Notes under the pieces: generated by a model | What the model saw: the letters and a program-made list of their open reading frames with translations, nothing else | Databases searched by the model: none | Told to the model about the DNA's origin: nothing | Translations under genes and position numbers: made by a program | Source: Mesorhizobium sp. M2A.F.Ca.ET.046.03.2.1 | Lineage (GTDB): Bacteria > Pseudomonadota > Alphaproteobacteria > Rhizobiales > Rhizobiaceae | Assembly: GCF_003952425.1 (NCBI RefSeq) | Contig: NZ_CP034449.1 | Coordinates: 4,948,001-5,012,000, forward strand | DNA: 64,000 bases | Direction of reading: 5' to 3' | In this document: one piece after another, positions 29,318 to 37,124 of the stretch | Layout: each line of letters begins with the position of its first letter | Position numbering within the stretch: position 1 is the first letter of the stretch

Positions 29318-29362
29318 GCATGTCTCCCGAAAGTGGGAACCGGTTTCGGGATAAAGACATGC
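29318..29362. repeat. Rhizobiales-type palindromic intergenic repeat, unit 1
   Basis: Nested inverted arms: GCATGTC (29318-29324) pairs with GACATGC (29356-29362), and TCCCGAAA (29325-29332) pairs with TTTCGGGA (29344-29351). This layout resembles the abundant short intergenic palindromes of Mesorhizobium and relatives. It would fold into a stable cruciform or RNA hairpin. Confidence 0.65.
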
Positions 29363-29378
29363 GTAAAACCAAAAGGCC

Positions 29379-29420
29379 TAAAGCGCATGGAGCGAATCCA
29401 AAGGATCGCGACGCGCTTTA
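29379..29420. repeat. Rhizobiales-type palindromic intergenic repeat, unit 2
   Basis: TAAAGCGC (29379-29386) pairs with GCGCTTTA (29413-29420), with a further partial pairing of GCGAATCC and GGATCGC inside. It sits 16 bp after unit 1 and only five bases from the end of the small peptide gene on the minus strand, so its hairpin could act as that gene's terminator. Confidence 0.6.
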
Positions 29421-29425
29421 AGCGG

Positions 29426-29518
29426 TCAGTCCACGCAAGTAGAAGGCGTGCACGCTGCCGTGACGCCAGACAGTCTCTGACGCTTGCGCAGTGTCGGCTT
29501 CTCATAGGTTTTTTTCAT
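29426..29518 (-). CDS. Small peptide with lasso-type RiPP leader motif
   Basis: 30 residues from the ATG at 29516-29518, preceded by GGGGGA five bases upstream. The N-terminal part YEKPTLRKRQRLSGVTA has the YxxPxL...T layout of lasso-peptide leaders that RiPP recognition elements bind; the C-terminal part is short (ACTPSTCVD) with two cysteines. Small orphan peptides with this leader are, to my recollection, annotated in Rhizobiales as putative RiPP precursors. No cyclase, B-protein or RRE gene is visible within the window. A typical lasso core starts with Gly, Ser, Ala or Cys and has Asp/Glu at position 7-9; here a core beginning C-T-P would have its only acid, the final Asp, at position 8. 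It is real as an ORF with a good ribosome site; its being a precursor is inference. Confidence 0.55.
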   Translation of the reverse strand: MKKTYEKPTLRKRQRLSGVTAACTPSTCVD

Positions 29519-29609
29519 GTAATCCCCCATTGCCCAATATGCACAGCATGACGACGTCTCCACGCCCGTAGCGTCAAGATGGTTGTCTCCCGCGCGGAAA
29601 CGCCGCCCC

Positions 29610-30686
29610 TCAGAACGCCTGTCCCGTCGCCGGGTCGAACAGGCGCAGCGCGTCCGGGTCGAACACAAAAGCGCATGGCTGACCTTTGGCAAGGCGAGCT
29701 TGCGGCGGCAGGGTTGCCGTCAATTTCTGCGACCCGACCCCGGCGGTGGTGACTTGCTCAGGCCCGGTCAGTTCGACGACCTCGATCTCGACCGGAAGCG
29801 ACAAGTCGGCGCTGCTGCCTGGCCCGAGGCCGAGCGCTTCGGGCCTGATGCCGACGACAACCGAAGCACCGTTGCGGACCGCTCCCGCATAGCGTGCCGG
29901 CAGCGCCAGCCGCGCATCCGTGCCGACGATGACGAGCTTGCCGTCCTCGAGCGTCGCTTCCAGCATGTTCATCGCCGGCGCGCCGACGAAGCCGGCGACA
30001 TAGACCGTCGCCGGCTCGTTGTAGATTTCTTCCGGGGGGCCCAGCTGTTCGATGCGGCCGTCGCGCATGACCGCAATCCGCGTCGCCAGCGTCATCGCCT
30101 CGATCTGGTCATGGGTGACGTACACGACGGTGGTCTTGAGCATCTCATGCAGACGCTTCAGCTCGGTGCGCATTTCCAGGCGCAGCTTGGCGTCCAGATT
30201 GGAGAGCGGCTCGTCGAACAGGAAGACCTGCGGCTTGCGCACCAGCGCCCTGCCGATGGCGACGCGCTGGCGCTGCCCGCCGGACAACTGGCCGGGCTTG
30301 CGGTCGAGCAGGGTCTCGATCTGCAGGAGCTTCGCGGTTTCGCGCACCGCCTTGTCGCGCTCGGTGGCGGGAACCTTGCGCATCTCCAGGCCGAAGCCGA
30401 TGTTGCGGCTCACCGTCAGGTTCGGATAGAGCGCGTAGGACTGGAAGACCATGGCGATGTCGCGGTTCTTCGGATGCACGCCAAGCACTGAACGGCCGCC
30501 GATCAGCACGTCGCCGCTGGTTGCTTCGGCAAGACCGGCGATGATGTTGAGCAAAGTGGACTTGCCGCAGCCGGACGACCCGAGCAACACCAAGAACTCG
30601 CCGTTTTCGAGCGCGATGTCGATGCCTTTCAGCGTCTCGACGCTGCCGTAACTCTTGCGGACGTCGCTGATCTCAAGCGCGCTCAT
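29610..30686 (-). CDS. Sugar-type ABC transporter ATP-binding protein (UgpC/MsmK-like)
   Basis: 358 residues from the ATG at 30684-30686 (MSALEISDVRKSYGSVETLK). Walker A GSSGCGKSTLLN, Q-loop in AMVFQSYALYPNL, signature LSGGQRQRVAIGRAL, Walker B VFLFDEPLSNLDAKLR, H-loop in VYVTHDQIEAM. A C-terminal regulatory TOBE part (VVVGIRPEALGLGP) marks the CUT1/MalK group. Last gene of the operon; its start overlaps the kinase end by 14 bp. Such ATPases may serve several CUT1 systems. Confidence 0.93.
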   Translation of the reverse strand: MSALEISDVRKSYGSVETLKGIDIALENGEFLVLLGSSGCGKSTLLNIIAGLAEATSGDVLIGGRSVLGVHPKNRDIAMVFQSYALYPNLTVSRNIGFGLEMRKVPATERDKAVRETAKLLQIETLLDRKPGQLSGGQRQRVAIGRALVRKPQVFLFDEPLSNLDAKLRLEMRTELKRLHEMLKTTVVYVTHDQIEAMTLATRIAVMRDGRIEQLGPPEEIYNEPATVYVAGFVGAPAMNMLEATLEDGKLVIVGTDARLALPARYAGAVRNGASVVVGIRPEALGLGPGSSADLSLPVEIEVVELTGPEQVTTAGVGSQKLTATLPPQARLAKGQPCAFVFDPDALRLFDPATGQAF

Positions 30687-31614
30687 GGACGGCATCCTCG
30701 AATTGGGTCGGCCCGCCATAGTCGCGGGGCAAGGTTGAGATGGCGCGCGAAGCCACCCGGATGGCGGCGGACAGGCACTTTTCAAGGGAGCGTCCCTGTG
30801 CCAGGGCGGCCAGGAAGGCGGCGTTGAAGACGTCGCCGGCGCCGATCGTGTCGACGACAGCGACGCGCGGTGCCGGCACTTCGATGACCTCGCCGTCGGG
30901 GCCGATGGCGATCGCGCCGTCCGGTCCGCGTTTGACCACGACGGTCGCCCCTGCCTTCATGCCGTCGCGGATCTTGCGGGCCGCTTCCGCCGGGTTTGCC
31001 AGGCCGGCCAATGTCGTCGTCTCGACCTCGTTGAAGAGCGCCAGTTCGCAGCGCGACAGCCAGCCGCGCGCCGCCGCGCAATTCGCCTCGGTCCAGCCGT
31101 CGATCGGCCATCCCGTGTCGAGCGCGACGGCGATGCGGTTCGCTTCGGCCCAGTCGAAGAGCGCGCCATAGTCGCGCGTAAGATCGTCGGTGAGAAAGGA
31201 ACCGCTGAGCAGCGCATAGCCGCCGGCGAGGCGGTTGCCGTCGAGCACCGAAAGCACATCGTCCAGGCTGAAACGGGGCAGGTGGCCGCGCGTGGTGAAG
31301 AAGGTGCGCTCGCCATCAGGATGGGTCATGCCGACCGACAATGTGGTGCCTTCGGGACGAACCGGCCATTTCTTCGCGCGGTGCCCGAACGCCTCGCGCA
31401 GCCAGCGGCCGAACTGGTCGTCGCCGAGATTGGCGGCGATCTCGAAGTCGATGCCCAGCGCCTGCCAGGCAAGCGCGGTGTTGCCGGCCTGGCCGCCGAC
31501 GCGCAAATCGTCATGATCGACGACGGTCTCGGTGCCGGCCTTCGGCCACGGCGCGACCGGGCCGACGATCAGGTCGACATTGACGTTGCCGATCACCGCG
31601 AGCGGCCGCATCAT
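30673..31614 (-). CDS. PfkB-family carbohydrate kinase
   Basis: 313 residues. Ribokinase-fold sugar kinase: LAVIGNVNVDLIVGPVAPWP, the PfkB signature region DDLRVGGQAGNTALAWQALG, and the ATP/anion-hole motif DTIGAGDVFNAAFLAAL with the catalytic Asp (near residue 256). It lies between the SIS gene (4-bp overlap) and the ATPase gene. With a SIS partner and a transporter, the set resembles Amadori-compound pathways (FrlD kinase with FrlB deglycase), where the kinase phosphorylates the imported conjugate at C6. Substrate not provable here. Confidence 0.88.
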   Translation of the reverse strand: MMRPLAVIGNVNVDLIVGPVAPWPKAGTETVVDHDDLRVGGQAGNTALAWQALGIDFEIAANLGDDQFGRWLREAFGHRAKKWPVRPEGTTLSVGMTHPDGERTFFTTRGHLPRFSLDDVLSVLDGNRLAGGYALLSGSFLTDDLTRDYGALFDWAEANRIAVALDTGWPIDGWTEANCAAARGWLSRCELALFNEVETTTLAGLANPAEAARKIRDGMKAGATVVVKRGPDGAIAIGPDGEVIEVPAPRVAVVDTIGAGDVFNAAFLAALAQGRSLEKCLSAAIRVASRAISTLPRDYGGPTQFEDAVHERA

Positions 31615-32630
31615 TCGCTCCGGGTGATCTTGGTGGTGCGCACCGGCGTTCCGGCATTCTCGACGCGGCTGTCGGCGAAGGCGATCATCAGGCGCTGCGC
31701 AACCGGCAGCATGGCGAAGATCGCCGCCAGTCCGGAGGCGGGTTTGAAGACCAGGGTCACGGCGCCCGCGACCGGCGGCTTGCCCGAAGCCTCGAACACG
31801 ATCAGCGGCGCGCCGGTCTCGACGACGGACAGGGCCATCGCGGTGACGAGGTCGGCGGTCGGATCGTTGCCTCGGAAAAGGACGACACCGATCTTCGGCC
31901 CGAGCATTTCCATCGGCCCGTGGCGAAGCTGGCCGCCCTCGAGGGAAAAGCAGGGCAGGCGCGACAGTTCGGTGAAGCCGAGCGCAAGCGCTTCAGCCAC
32001 GCCTTGCAGCTTGCGGCCGGAGGTGACGATGGTCGCGACCTTGCTCAGCGCCGCCAAGGCTGCATCGATCTCGACCGTTTCAGGCGCCTTGAGCGCTGCG
32101 AGCGCGGCGGCGGGGTCTTCGCCAAGCGCTGCGAGGATCGCCAGATGTAGCGCGAAGGTCACTGTCAGGCTGCGGGTCGCGGCAAAGGCGAGCTCGGTGC
32201 CGCCGGCGCCAACGAGACAAGGGACCGTGCGGCCAAGGAACGAGCCGGCCTCCAGCGTCAGCCCGAAGGTGTCGGCCTGCGAAACCGCTTCGGAGAACCA
32301 GCGCAGCACCTCGGCGCTTTCGCCGGACTGCGAGGTCACGATCACCGACTTGCCGGCAAGCGGCAATGGCTGCCCGAGCTGCTCCGACAGCGGCAGCGCG
32401 ATGGCGTCGATGCCATGCGCGCGATAGAGCGGCTCGATGGCGCGAGCGACGGCATGCGAGGCGCCCATGCCGAGCAGGACGAGGCGGCCGGTGTTCCTGA
32501 TCGAAGCGGCGACCTTGGCGGCTGCCTCCCGATTGCTCTCGAACGAGGCGAGCGCATCCTCATGCTGGCGCGCCATCTCGCGGTCGATCGCAAGCAGGCC
32601 GGATGGACGTGGTCTTTGAGCAGTCATCAT
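31611..32630 (-). CDS. SIS-domain sugar isomerase or deglycase
   Basis: 339 residues with two SIS domains: GRLVLLGMGASHAVARAIEP and SVIVTSQSGESAEVLRW in the first, IVTSGRKLQGVAEALALGFT and LEGGQLRHGPMEMLGPK in the second. The last motif corresponds to the GELKHGP catalytic loop of GlmS isomerase, but with Gln in place of the Glu, so a simple GlmS-like role is doubtful. A FrlB/FraB-like deglycase acting after the PfkB kinase is plausible. Start ATGATG at 32628-32630 overlaps the upstream permease stop. Confidence 0.85.
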   Translation of the reverse strand: MMTAQRPRPSGLLAIDREMARQHEDALASFESNREAAAKVAASIRNTGRLVLLGMGASHAVARAIEPLYRAHGIDAIALPLSEQLGQPLPLAGKSVIVTSQSGESAEVLRWFSEAVSQADTFGLTLEAGSFLGRTVPCLVGAGGTELAFAATRSLTVTFALHLAILAALGEDPAAALAALKAPETVEIDAALAALSKVATIVTSGRKLQGVAEALALGFTELSRLPCFSLEGGQLRHGPMEMLGPKIGVVLFRGNDPTADLVTAMALSVVETGAPLIVFEASGKPPVAGAVTLVFKPASGLAAIFAMLPVAQRLMIAFADSRVENAGTPVRTTKITRSE

Positions 32631-33475
32631 TATCCTTTCACGCCGCCGCTGGTGAGGCCCGAGATCAGCGCGCGCTGCATGACGAGGCCGATCAGCACGG
32701 GCGGCAAGGCCGCAAGCACGCCGGCGGTGGCGATCAGTCCGTAATCGGAGACACGGCCGCCGGCGAGATCGGCGATGGCGACGGTCAGTGTCTTTGCCCG
32801 CTGATCGGAGGTGAAGAGCAGGGCATAGAAGAACTCGTCCCAGGCGAGCAGCACGGCAAACAGCGCCGATGTCGCGACCACAGGCGCCGCCAGCGGCAAG
32901 GTTATGATGCGCCAGGTCTGGAGCAGCCCCGCTCCGTCGATCATCGCCGCGGCCTCGATCTCGCGCGGGATGGAATCGAAACCCGATTTCATCAGCCAGG
33001 TGGTGAAGGGCGCCAGGATGGTCAGATAGATCAGCGCCAGGCCGAAGACGTTGTTGAGCAGGCCGAGCCAGGACAGGCCTATATAGAGCGGCACGGAGAG
33101 CGCCACCGGCGGCAGCATATAGGTGGCGATCACCATCGACAGCGACCAGCCGACCGAAGGCGTGCGCGAGACGGCCCAGCCGGCCGGCACGGCAAGGACG
33201 ATCGCAGCCAGGGTCGCCATGCCGGCGACTTCCAGGCTGTTGCGCAACGACGACGTGAAGGCCGCGCCGGCGCTGTTTTCGGCCGTCGACAGGAGTTGCG
33301 CGTAGCGCGAGAAGTCGGCCGCCTGCGGCCACCAGCGTAGCGGCTTGGCGGCGAGGTCGGCCGCCGGCGATATGCTCATGACGAAGAGCCAGGCGAGCGG
33401 GGCCAGGATCACGGCGGCAAGCAGGAGGGCGCAAACGTAGACGAAGGCGGTGAAAACCGGGTTCTTGCGTTCCAT
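32630..33475 (-). CDS. Sugar-type ABC transporter permease (MalG-like)
   Basis: 281 residues with six membrane helices, starting TAFVYVCALLLAAVILAPLA. The EAA loop is EIEAAAMIDGAGLLQTWRIITLPLAAP; the C-terminus ends after a helix and GLTSGGVKG, as usual for MalG-type proteins. Its ATG overlaps the first permease stop by one base. Confidence 0.92.
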   Translation of the reverse strand: MERKNPVFTAFVYVCALLLAAVILAPLAWLFVMSISPAADLAAKPLRWWPQAADFSRYAQLLSTAENSAGAAFTSSLRNSLEVAGMATLAAIVLAVPAGWAVSRTPSVGWSLSMVIATYMLPPVALSVPLYIGLSWLGLLNNVFGLALIYLTILAPFTTWLMKSGFDSIPREIEAAAMIDGAGLLQTWRIITLPLAAPVVATSALFAVLLAWDEFFYALLFTSDQRAKTLTVAIADLAGGRVSDYGLIATAGVLAALPPVLIGLVMQRALISGLTSGGVKG

Positions 33476-34359
33476 CAGGTAGCGCTCCCCGCGGTCTTCC
33501 TCACCAGCGCCGCATAGGCAACGGCGAGAACGGTGACGAGCAAGGTGACGATCAGCGCCAGCGATGCGCCGGAGCCGGCGCGCTGGAAGGAGAAGGCCTC
33601 CTGATAGACGAGGATCGATAGCGAGCGCGTGCTGTTGGCCGGACCGCCGCGGGTCATGACCCAGATGATGTCGAAGACCTTGAAGGCCTCGATGGTGCGC
33701 AGCACCAGCGCCACCATCAGCGGGCCGGCGAGATAGGGCAGGATGACGAAGCGGAAGCGGTTGAACGGCCCGGCGCCGTCGACAAGCGCTGCGGCGGTGA
33801 TGTCGCGCGGCACGGCCTGCAGGGCGGCGAGCGCAATCAGCGCCACAAGCGGAAAATTCTTCCAGCAGTCGGCGACGATCAGCGCCGCAAGCGCCGTGCC
33901 CGGTTCGCCCAGCCAGGAGCGATAGTCGTCGATCAGGTGGAGCTGCGTCAGCGCCGCATTCAGCGCGCCATATTCCGGATTGTAGATCAGCCGCCAGAGC
34001 GTGGCGTTGACGACGGTGGGCAGCGCCCAGGGCAGGATCATCAGCCCGCGCAGCACGGCGCGGCCACGGAATTCTTGGTTGAGCAGAAGGGCCGCCAGCA
34101 CGCCAAGCACCATCTCGGCGGCGACCGAGACGACCGCGAACCAGGTGGTGGTCGAGAGCGTGCGCGTGAAGTTCGAACTCGTCAGCATTTTGGTGTAGTT
34201 GTCGAAGCCGACGTAATTGCCTGCCGTGCCGACCAGCTGGGCGTCGGTGAAGGAAAGCCTGACCGTATCAACCAATGGCCAGCCGATGACGGCGACCATG
34301 ATCACCAGCAGCGGCAGCATCAACAGCCACGCGCGAGTCGTCATCCAGGTGCCTGACAT
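33475..34359 (-). CDS. Sugar-type ABC transporter permease (MalF-like)
   Basis: 294 residues, six predicted helices; the first is WLLMLPLLVIMVAVIGWPLV. The EAA loop reads ITAAALVDGAGPFNRFRFVI, and FDIIWVMTRGGPANSTRSLS is typical of the CUT1 first permease. It follows the binding-protein gene after an 85-bp gap that contains a stable hairpin. Confidence 0.92.
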   Translation of the reverse strand: MSGTWMTTRAWLLMLPLLVIMVAVIGWPLVDTVRLSFTDAQLVGTAGNYVGFDNYTKMLTSSNFTRTLSTTTWFAVVSVAAEMVLGVLAALLLNQEFRGRAVLRGLMILPWALPTVVNATLWRLIYNPEYGALNAALTQLHLIDDYRSWLGEPGTALAALIVADCWKNFPLVALIALAALQAVPRDITAAALVDGAGPFNRFRFVILPYLAGPLMVALVLRTIEAFKVFDIIWVMTRGGPANSTRSLSILVYQEAFSFQRAGSGASLALIVTLLVTVLAVAYAALVRKTAGSAT

Positions 34360-34398
34360 CAGAGGCGCCTCTTTTCCTTCATCCGGTCAGAAATAGCA

Positions 34399-34427
34399 CG
34401 GGCGGCGCTCGTGGATGAGGCCGCCCG
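34399..34427 (-). terminator. Intercistronic hairpin between binding protein and permease genes
   Basis: CGGGCGGC / GCCGCCCG with a 13-base loop in the gap after the binding-protein stop. Such hairpins often protect the upstream mRNA and attenuate read-through, giving more binding protein than membrane parts. Confidence 0.5.
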
Positions 34428-34444
34428 CGTCGAGGAACGCCAGA

Positions 34445-35683
34445 TCAGAGGCCGCTGTTTTCGGCGGCGGTCTTGAGCGCGTCTTCCGGCGTCGTCTGGC
34501 CAAGCAGCGATTCCTGGATCGCCTGCTGCAGGGCCGTCGACAGCTGCTGGTATTTCGGCGTGGTCGGGCGCGGATACATGGCGGCGAGACCGAGCTTGGC
34601 GGCGGCGATCAGCTCTTCCTGGCCCTTGGTGACGGCCGGATCGTCATAGGACGAGGCCCAGATCGGCAGAGAGAGCTTGGCATACTGGTTCTGCGTCGCC
34701 TGCGAGGTCATGAACTCGATGTATTTCCAGGCTTCGTCCGGGTGCTTCGACACCGCCGTGATGCCAAGACCCATCGAGCCGTTGACGGCCGAGACCTCGC
34801 TGGTGCCGGCGACGCCGGGCGCCGGCACGACGCCGACCTTGCCGGCGACCTTGGAGTCCTTCGGATCGTTGGCCATGTTGTACATGTAGGTCCAGTTCAG
34901 CGCGAAGGCCGCGTCGCCGTTCTCGAACACCTTGCGGACGTCCTCTTCAAGGAATTCCTTGGAGTTCGGATTGGTGAGGCCCGATTTGTAGCTGTCGACC
35001 ATGTATTTCAGCGCCGATAAGCCACCGCCATTCTGGAAGTCGGGCTTGCCGTCCTTTAGGAAGTCGCCGCCATAGGCGCTGACCAGCGTGGTGTAGTCGC
35101 AGACAGCGGCTTCAGCCTGTGACCAGCTCCAGGCGATCGGCGTCTTCAGCAGCCCCTTGTCCTGGATGATCTTGGCCTGCTGGCCGAGTTCTTCCCAGGT
35201 CTTCGGCGGCGCCTTGATGCCGGCCTTTTCCAGGATTTCCTTGTTGTAGAACAGGTATTTGGTGTCGAGGATCCACGGCATGCCATAGTACTTCCCGTCA
35301 TATTGCACGGTGGTCCAGGCGCCGGGCAGCACGCCCTTCTTCATGTCGTCGGTGATCTTCGAGGATACGTCGACCAGCACCTTGTTGGTCGCGTATTCGG
35401 CCGGCCAGATCACGTCGAACAGCACCACGTCATAGCCACCGCCCGAGCCTTGGGCGAGCACGGTCTTGTCGTGCAGGCCTTCATAGGGAACGAATTCGAG
35501 GTTCACCTTGATGTCGGGGTTGGCCTTGGTGAAGGCCTCCGTCATCGAGCGCACGTCGGCCTCGCTATAGGCGGCCTGCGCCATGAAGAGGGCGTTCAAG
35601 GTGGTCTCGGCGAAGGCGTGGGGGACGAACAGCCCGCCGACGAACACCGCGCCCAGAAGTGTCTTACCGATCGATTTCAGCAT
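34445..35683 (-). CDS. Sugar ABC transporter extracellular solute-binding protein
   Basis: 412 residues from the ATG at 35681-35683, with GGGAGAAAG upstream. Signal peptide: IGKTLLGAVFVGGLFVPHAF, cleavage probably after AFA. Mature family-1 solute-binding protein: AYSEADVRSMTEAFTKANPD, GGYDVVLFDVIWPAEYA, GKYYGMPWILDTKYLFYNKE, DVRKVFENGDAAFALNWTYM. First gene of the transport operon, divergent from the ROK gene; the shared gap has a clear operator palindrome. Sugar or sugar-amine specificity is inferred from the SIS and kinase genes. Confidence 0.92.
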   Translation of the reverse strand: MLKSIGKTLLGAVFVGGLFVPHAFAETTLNALFMAQAAYSEADVRSMTEAFTKANPDIKVNLEFVPYEGLHDKTVLAQGSGGGYDVVLFDVIWPAEYATNKVLVDVSSKITDDMKKGVLPGAWTTVQYDGKYYGMPWILDTKYLFYNKEILEKAGIKAPPKTWEELGQQAKIIQDKGLLKTPIAWSWSQAEAAVCDYTTLVSAYGGDFLKDGKPDFQNGGGLSALKYMVDSYKSGLTNPNSKEFLEEDVRKVFENGDAAFALNWTYMYNMANDPKDSKVAGKVGVVPAPGVAGTSEVSAVNGSMGLGITAVSKHPDEAWKYIEFMTSQATQNQYAKLSLPIWASSYDDPAVTKGQEELIAAAKLGLAAMYPRPTTPKYQQLSTALQQAIQESLLGQTTPEDALKTAAENSGL

Positions 35684-35839
35684 TTGTCTTTCTCCCATTT
35701 CGACAGCTGCAAGTGGGCGGCGAAGCTTATGCCGCCGCTTTCTCGAATTGCATCGCGTGTGACCGGATCTGTCCTGAACGGCGCGCGGCGGGAGCTTGAG
35801 GCTTTGCCGTCTTCTTGTGGAGCCGCCCGGGTTTCACCT

Positions 35840-35864
35840 ATTAAGTCAATTCGCTTGACTTAAT
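35840..35864. promoter_or_regulatory. Operator palindrome between the ROK gene and the transport operon
   Basis: Perfect 10-bp arms ATTAAGTCAA / TTGACTTAAT separated by TTCGC, about 43 bp upstream of the ROK start. The right arm includes the TTGACT -35 box of a likely ROK promoter, so occupancy would block that promoter and could also control the divergent operon. The AT-rich arms stand out in GC-rich surroundings. Confidence 0.78.
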
Positions 35865-35884
35865 TAGTCGATCAATCCTTTAAT
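35855..35884 (+). promoter_or_regulatory. Likely sigma-70 promoter of the ROK gene
   Basis: TTGACT (35855-35860), an 18-base spacer and TTTAAT (35879-35884). It overlaps the operator, consistent with autoregulation. Confidence 0.5.
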
Positions 35885-35906
35885 CGAGTCAAGAGGGGAA
35901 AAGACG

Positions 35907-37109
35907 GTGCACGATATCAGCCCGATCCGCGCCAAGAGCGGCACCAACCAGGAAGGCACCAGCGCGCACAACCGCCGTGTCATGATCGAGGCGCTGCGGC
36001 TCAACGGCGCGCTGTCGCGTGCCGACCTGGCGCGGGCGACGCAGCTTACCAAGCAGGCGGTTTCCAACATCATCGAGGATCTCGAGCGCGATGGGCTGGT
36101 TGTCGCGCTGGAAGCGGTGCGCAAGGGCAGGGGGCAGCCCTTCACACCATACCGGCTGGTGCCCGAGGGCGCCTTCGCCATCGGGCTGCAGATCGACCGA
36201 CATTTGACGCGCGTGGTGGTGGTCGACCTCGTCGGCAAGGTCATCGCGCGCGCCGAGGCAGGTCTGCCGCTCGACGAGCCATCAGCCGGCGTCAAGACCA
36301 TCCTCGGCCTGGTCGACCGCGTCAGGCGCGAGCTGGCTTCCTTGTTCGCCCAGCCCGAGCGGCGGCTGGTCGGCCTTGGCGTCGCCATGCCGGGGCCGTT
36401 CGGCGTAAGGGAATCCGACGACACATGGATGATGCCTGCCTGGCAGCAATTCCCGCTGCTCGAGACGCTTGCCGCCGGCACCGGACTGAATGTCGGGCTG
36501 CAGAACGATGCGGCGGCCTGTGCAACGGCGGAGCGCATCGTCGGCGCCGCGCATGGCGTCGATCACGCGGTCTGCCTGTATGTCGGCTACGGCATAGCCG
36601 CCGGGCTGATCCTCAATGGCGAGCTCTACAATGGCGGCAGCGGCAATGCCGGCGAGATCGGCAGGGCGCTGCTGTCGCCGGCCGGTCCAGGCTCGACGCC
36701 GTTGGAGCACCGCGCCTCGCTCGCCTCGCTCTACCAGCATCTCGGCCTCGATCCCGCCGAAAGGGGGCTTTACGAGAAGCTCGGCGCGCTGGCGCTCGCG
36801 CAGGACGCAAGGGTCATGAGCTGGGTCGAAAGAGCCGCGTCCGACCTGCGCTGGAGCGTGCATCTGATCGAAACGATCTTCGATCCGCAAACCGTCATCC
36901 TCACCAGCACCGCGCCCGAGGCGCTGGCCCGGCTTCTGCACCAGGCCATGCATCCGCTTCTGCCGTCGATCGCGGATCAGCCCGCCCGCCGCCTGCCGCG
37001 GCTGCAACTGGGCACCACCGATCCCTGGGCGATCGCGGTGGGCGCCGCGGCCGAACCGATCAGCCGGGCCTTCGATCCGCGCTTTTCCGCCATCCTGAAG
37101 GCCGGATAG
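35907..37109 (+). CDS. ROK-family transcriptional regulator
   Basis: 400 residues from a GTG at 35907 with AGAGGGGAAA upstream. N-terminal winged HTH (RVMIEALRLNGALSRADLAR, QLTKQAVSNIIEDLERDGLV), then the ROK sugar-kinase-like domain (GAFAIGLQIDRHLTRVVVVD; PGPFGVRESDDTWMMPAW; LQNDAAACATAERI; YVGYGIAAGLILNGELYNGG). A canonical zinc CxCGxxGC motif is absent after NAGEIGR, as in some regulators. Divergent from the sugar operon, whose palindrome it probably binds; the inducer would be the sugar or its phosphate. Confidence 0.9.
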   Translation: MHDISPIRAKSGTNQEGTSAHNRRVMIEALRLNGALSRADLARATQLTKQAVSNIIEDLERDGLVVALEAVRKGRGQPFTPYRLVPEGAFAIGLQIDRHLTRVVVVDLVGKVIARAEAGLPLDEPSAGVKTILGLVDRVRRELASLFAQPERRLVGLGVAMPGPFGVRESDDTWMMPAWQQFPLLETLAAGTGLNVGLQNDAAACATAERIVGAAHGVDHAVCLYVGYGIAAGLILNGELYNGGSGNAGEIGRALLSPAGPGSTPLEHRASLASLYQHLGLDPAERGLYEKLGALALAQDARVMSWVERAASDLRWSVHLIETIFDPQTVILTSTAPEALARLLHQAMHPLLPSIADQPARRLPRLQLGTTDPWAIAVGAAAEPISRAFDPRFSAILKAG

Positions 37110-37124
37110 AAAGCGGAAGGCGGC

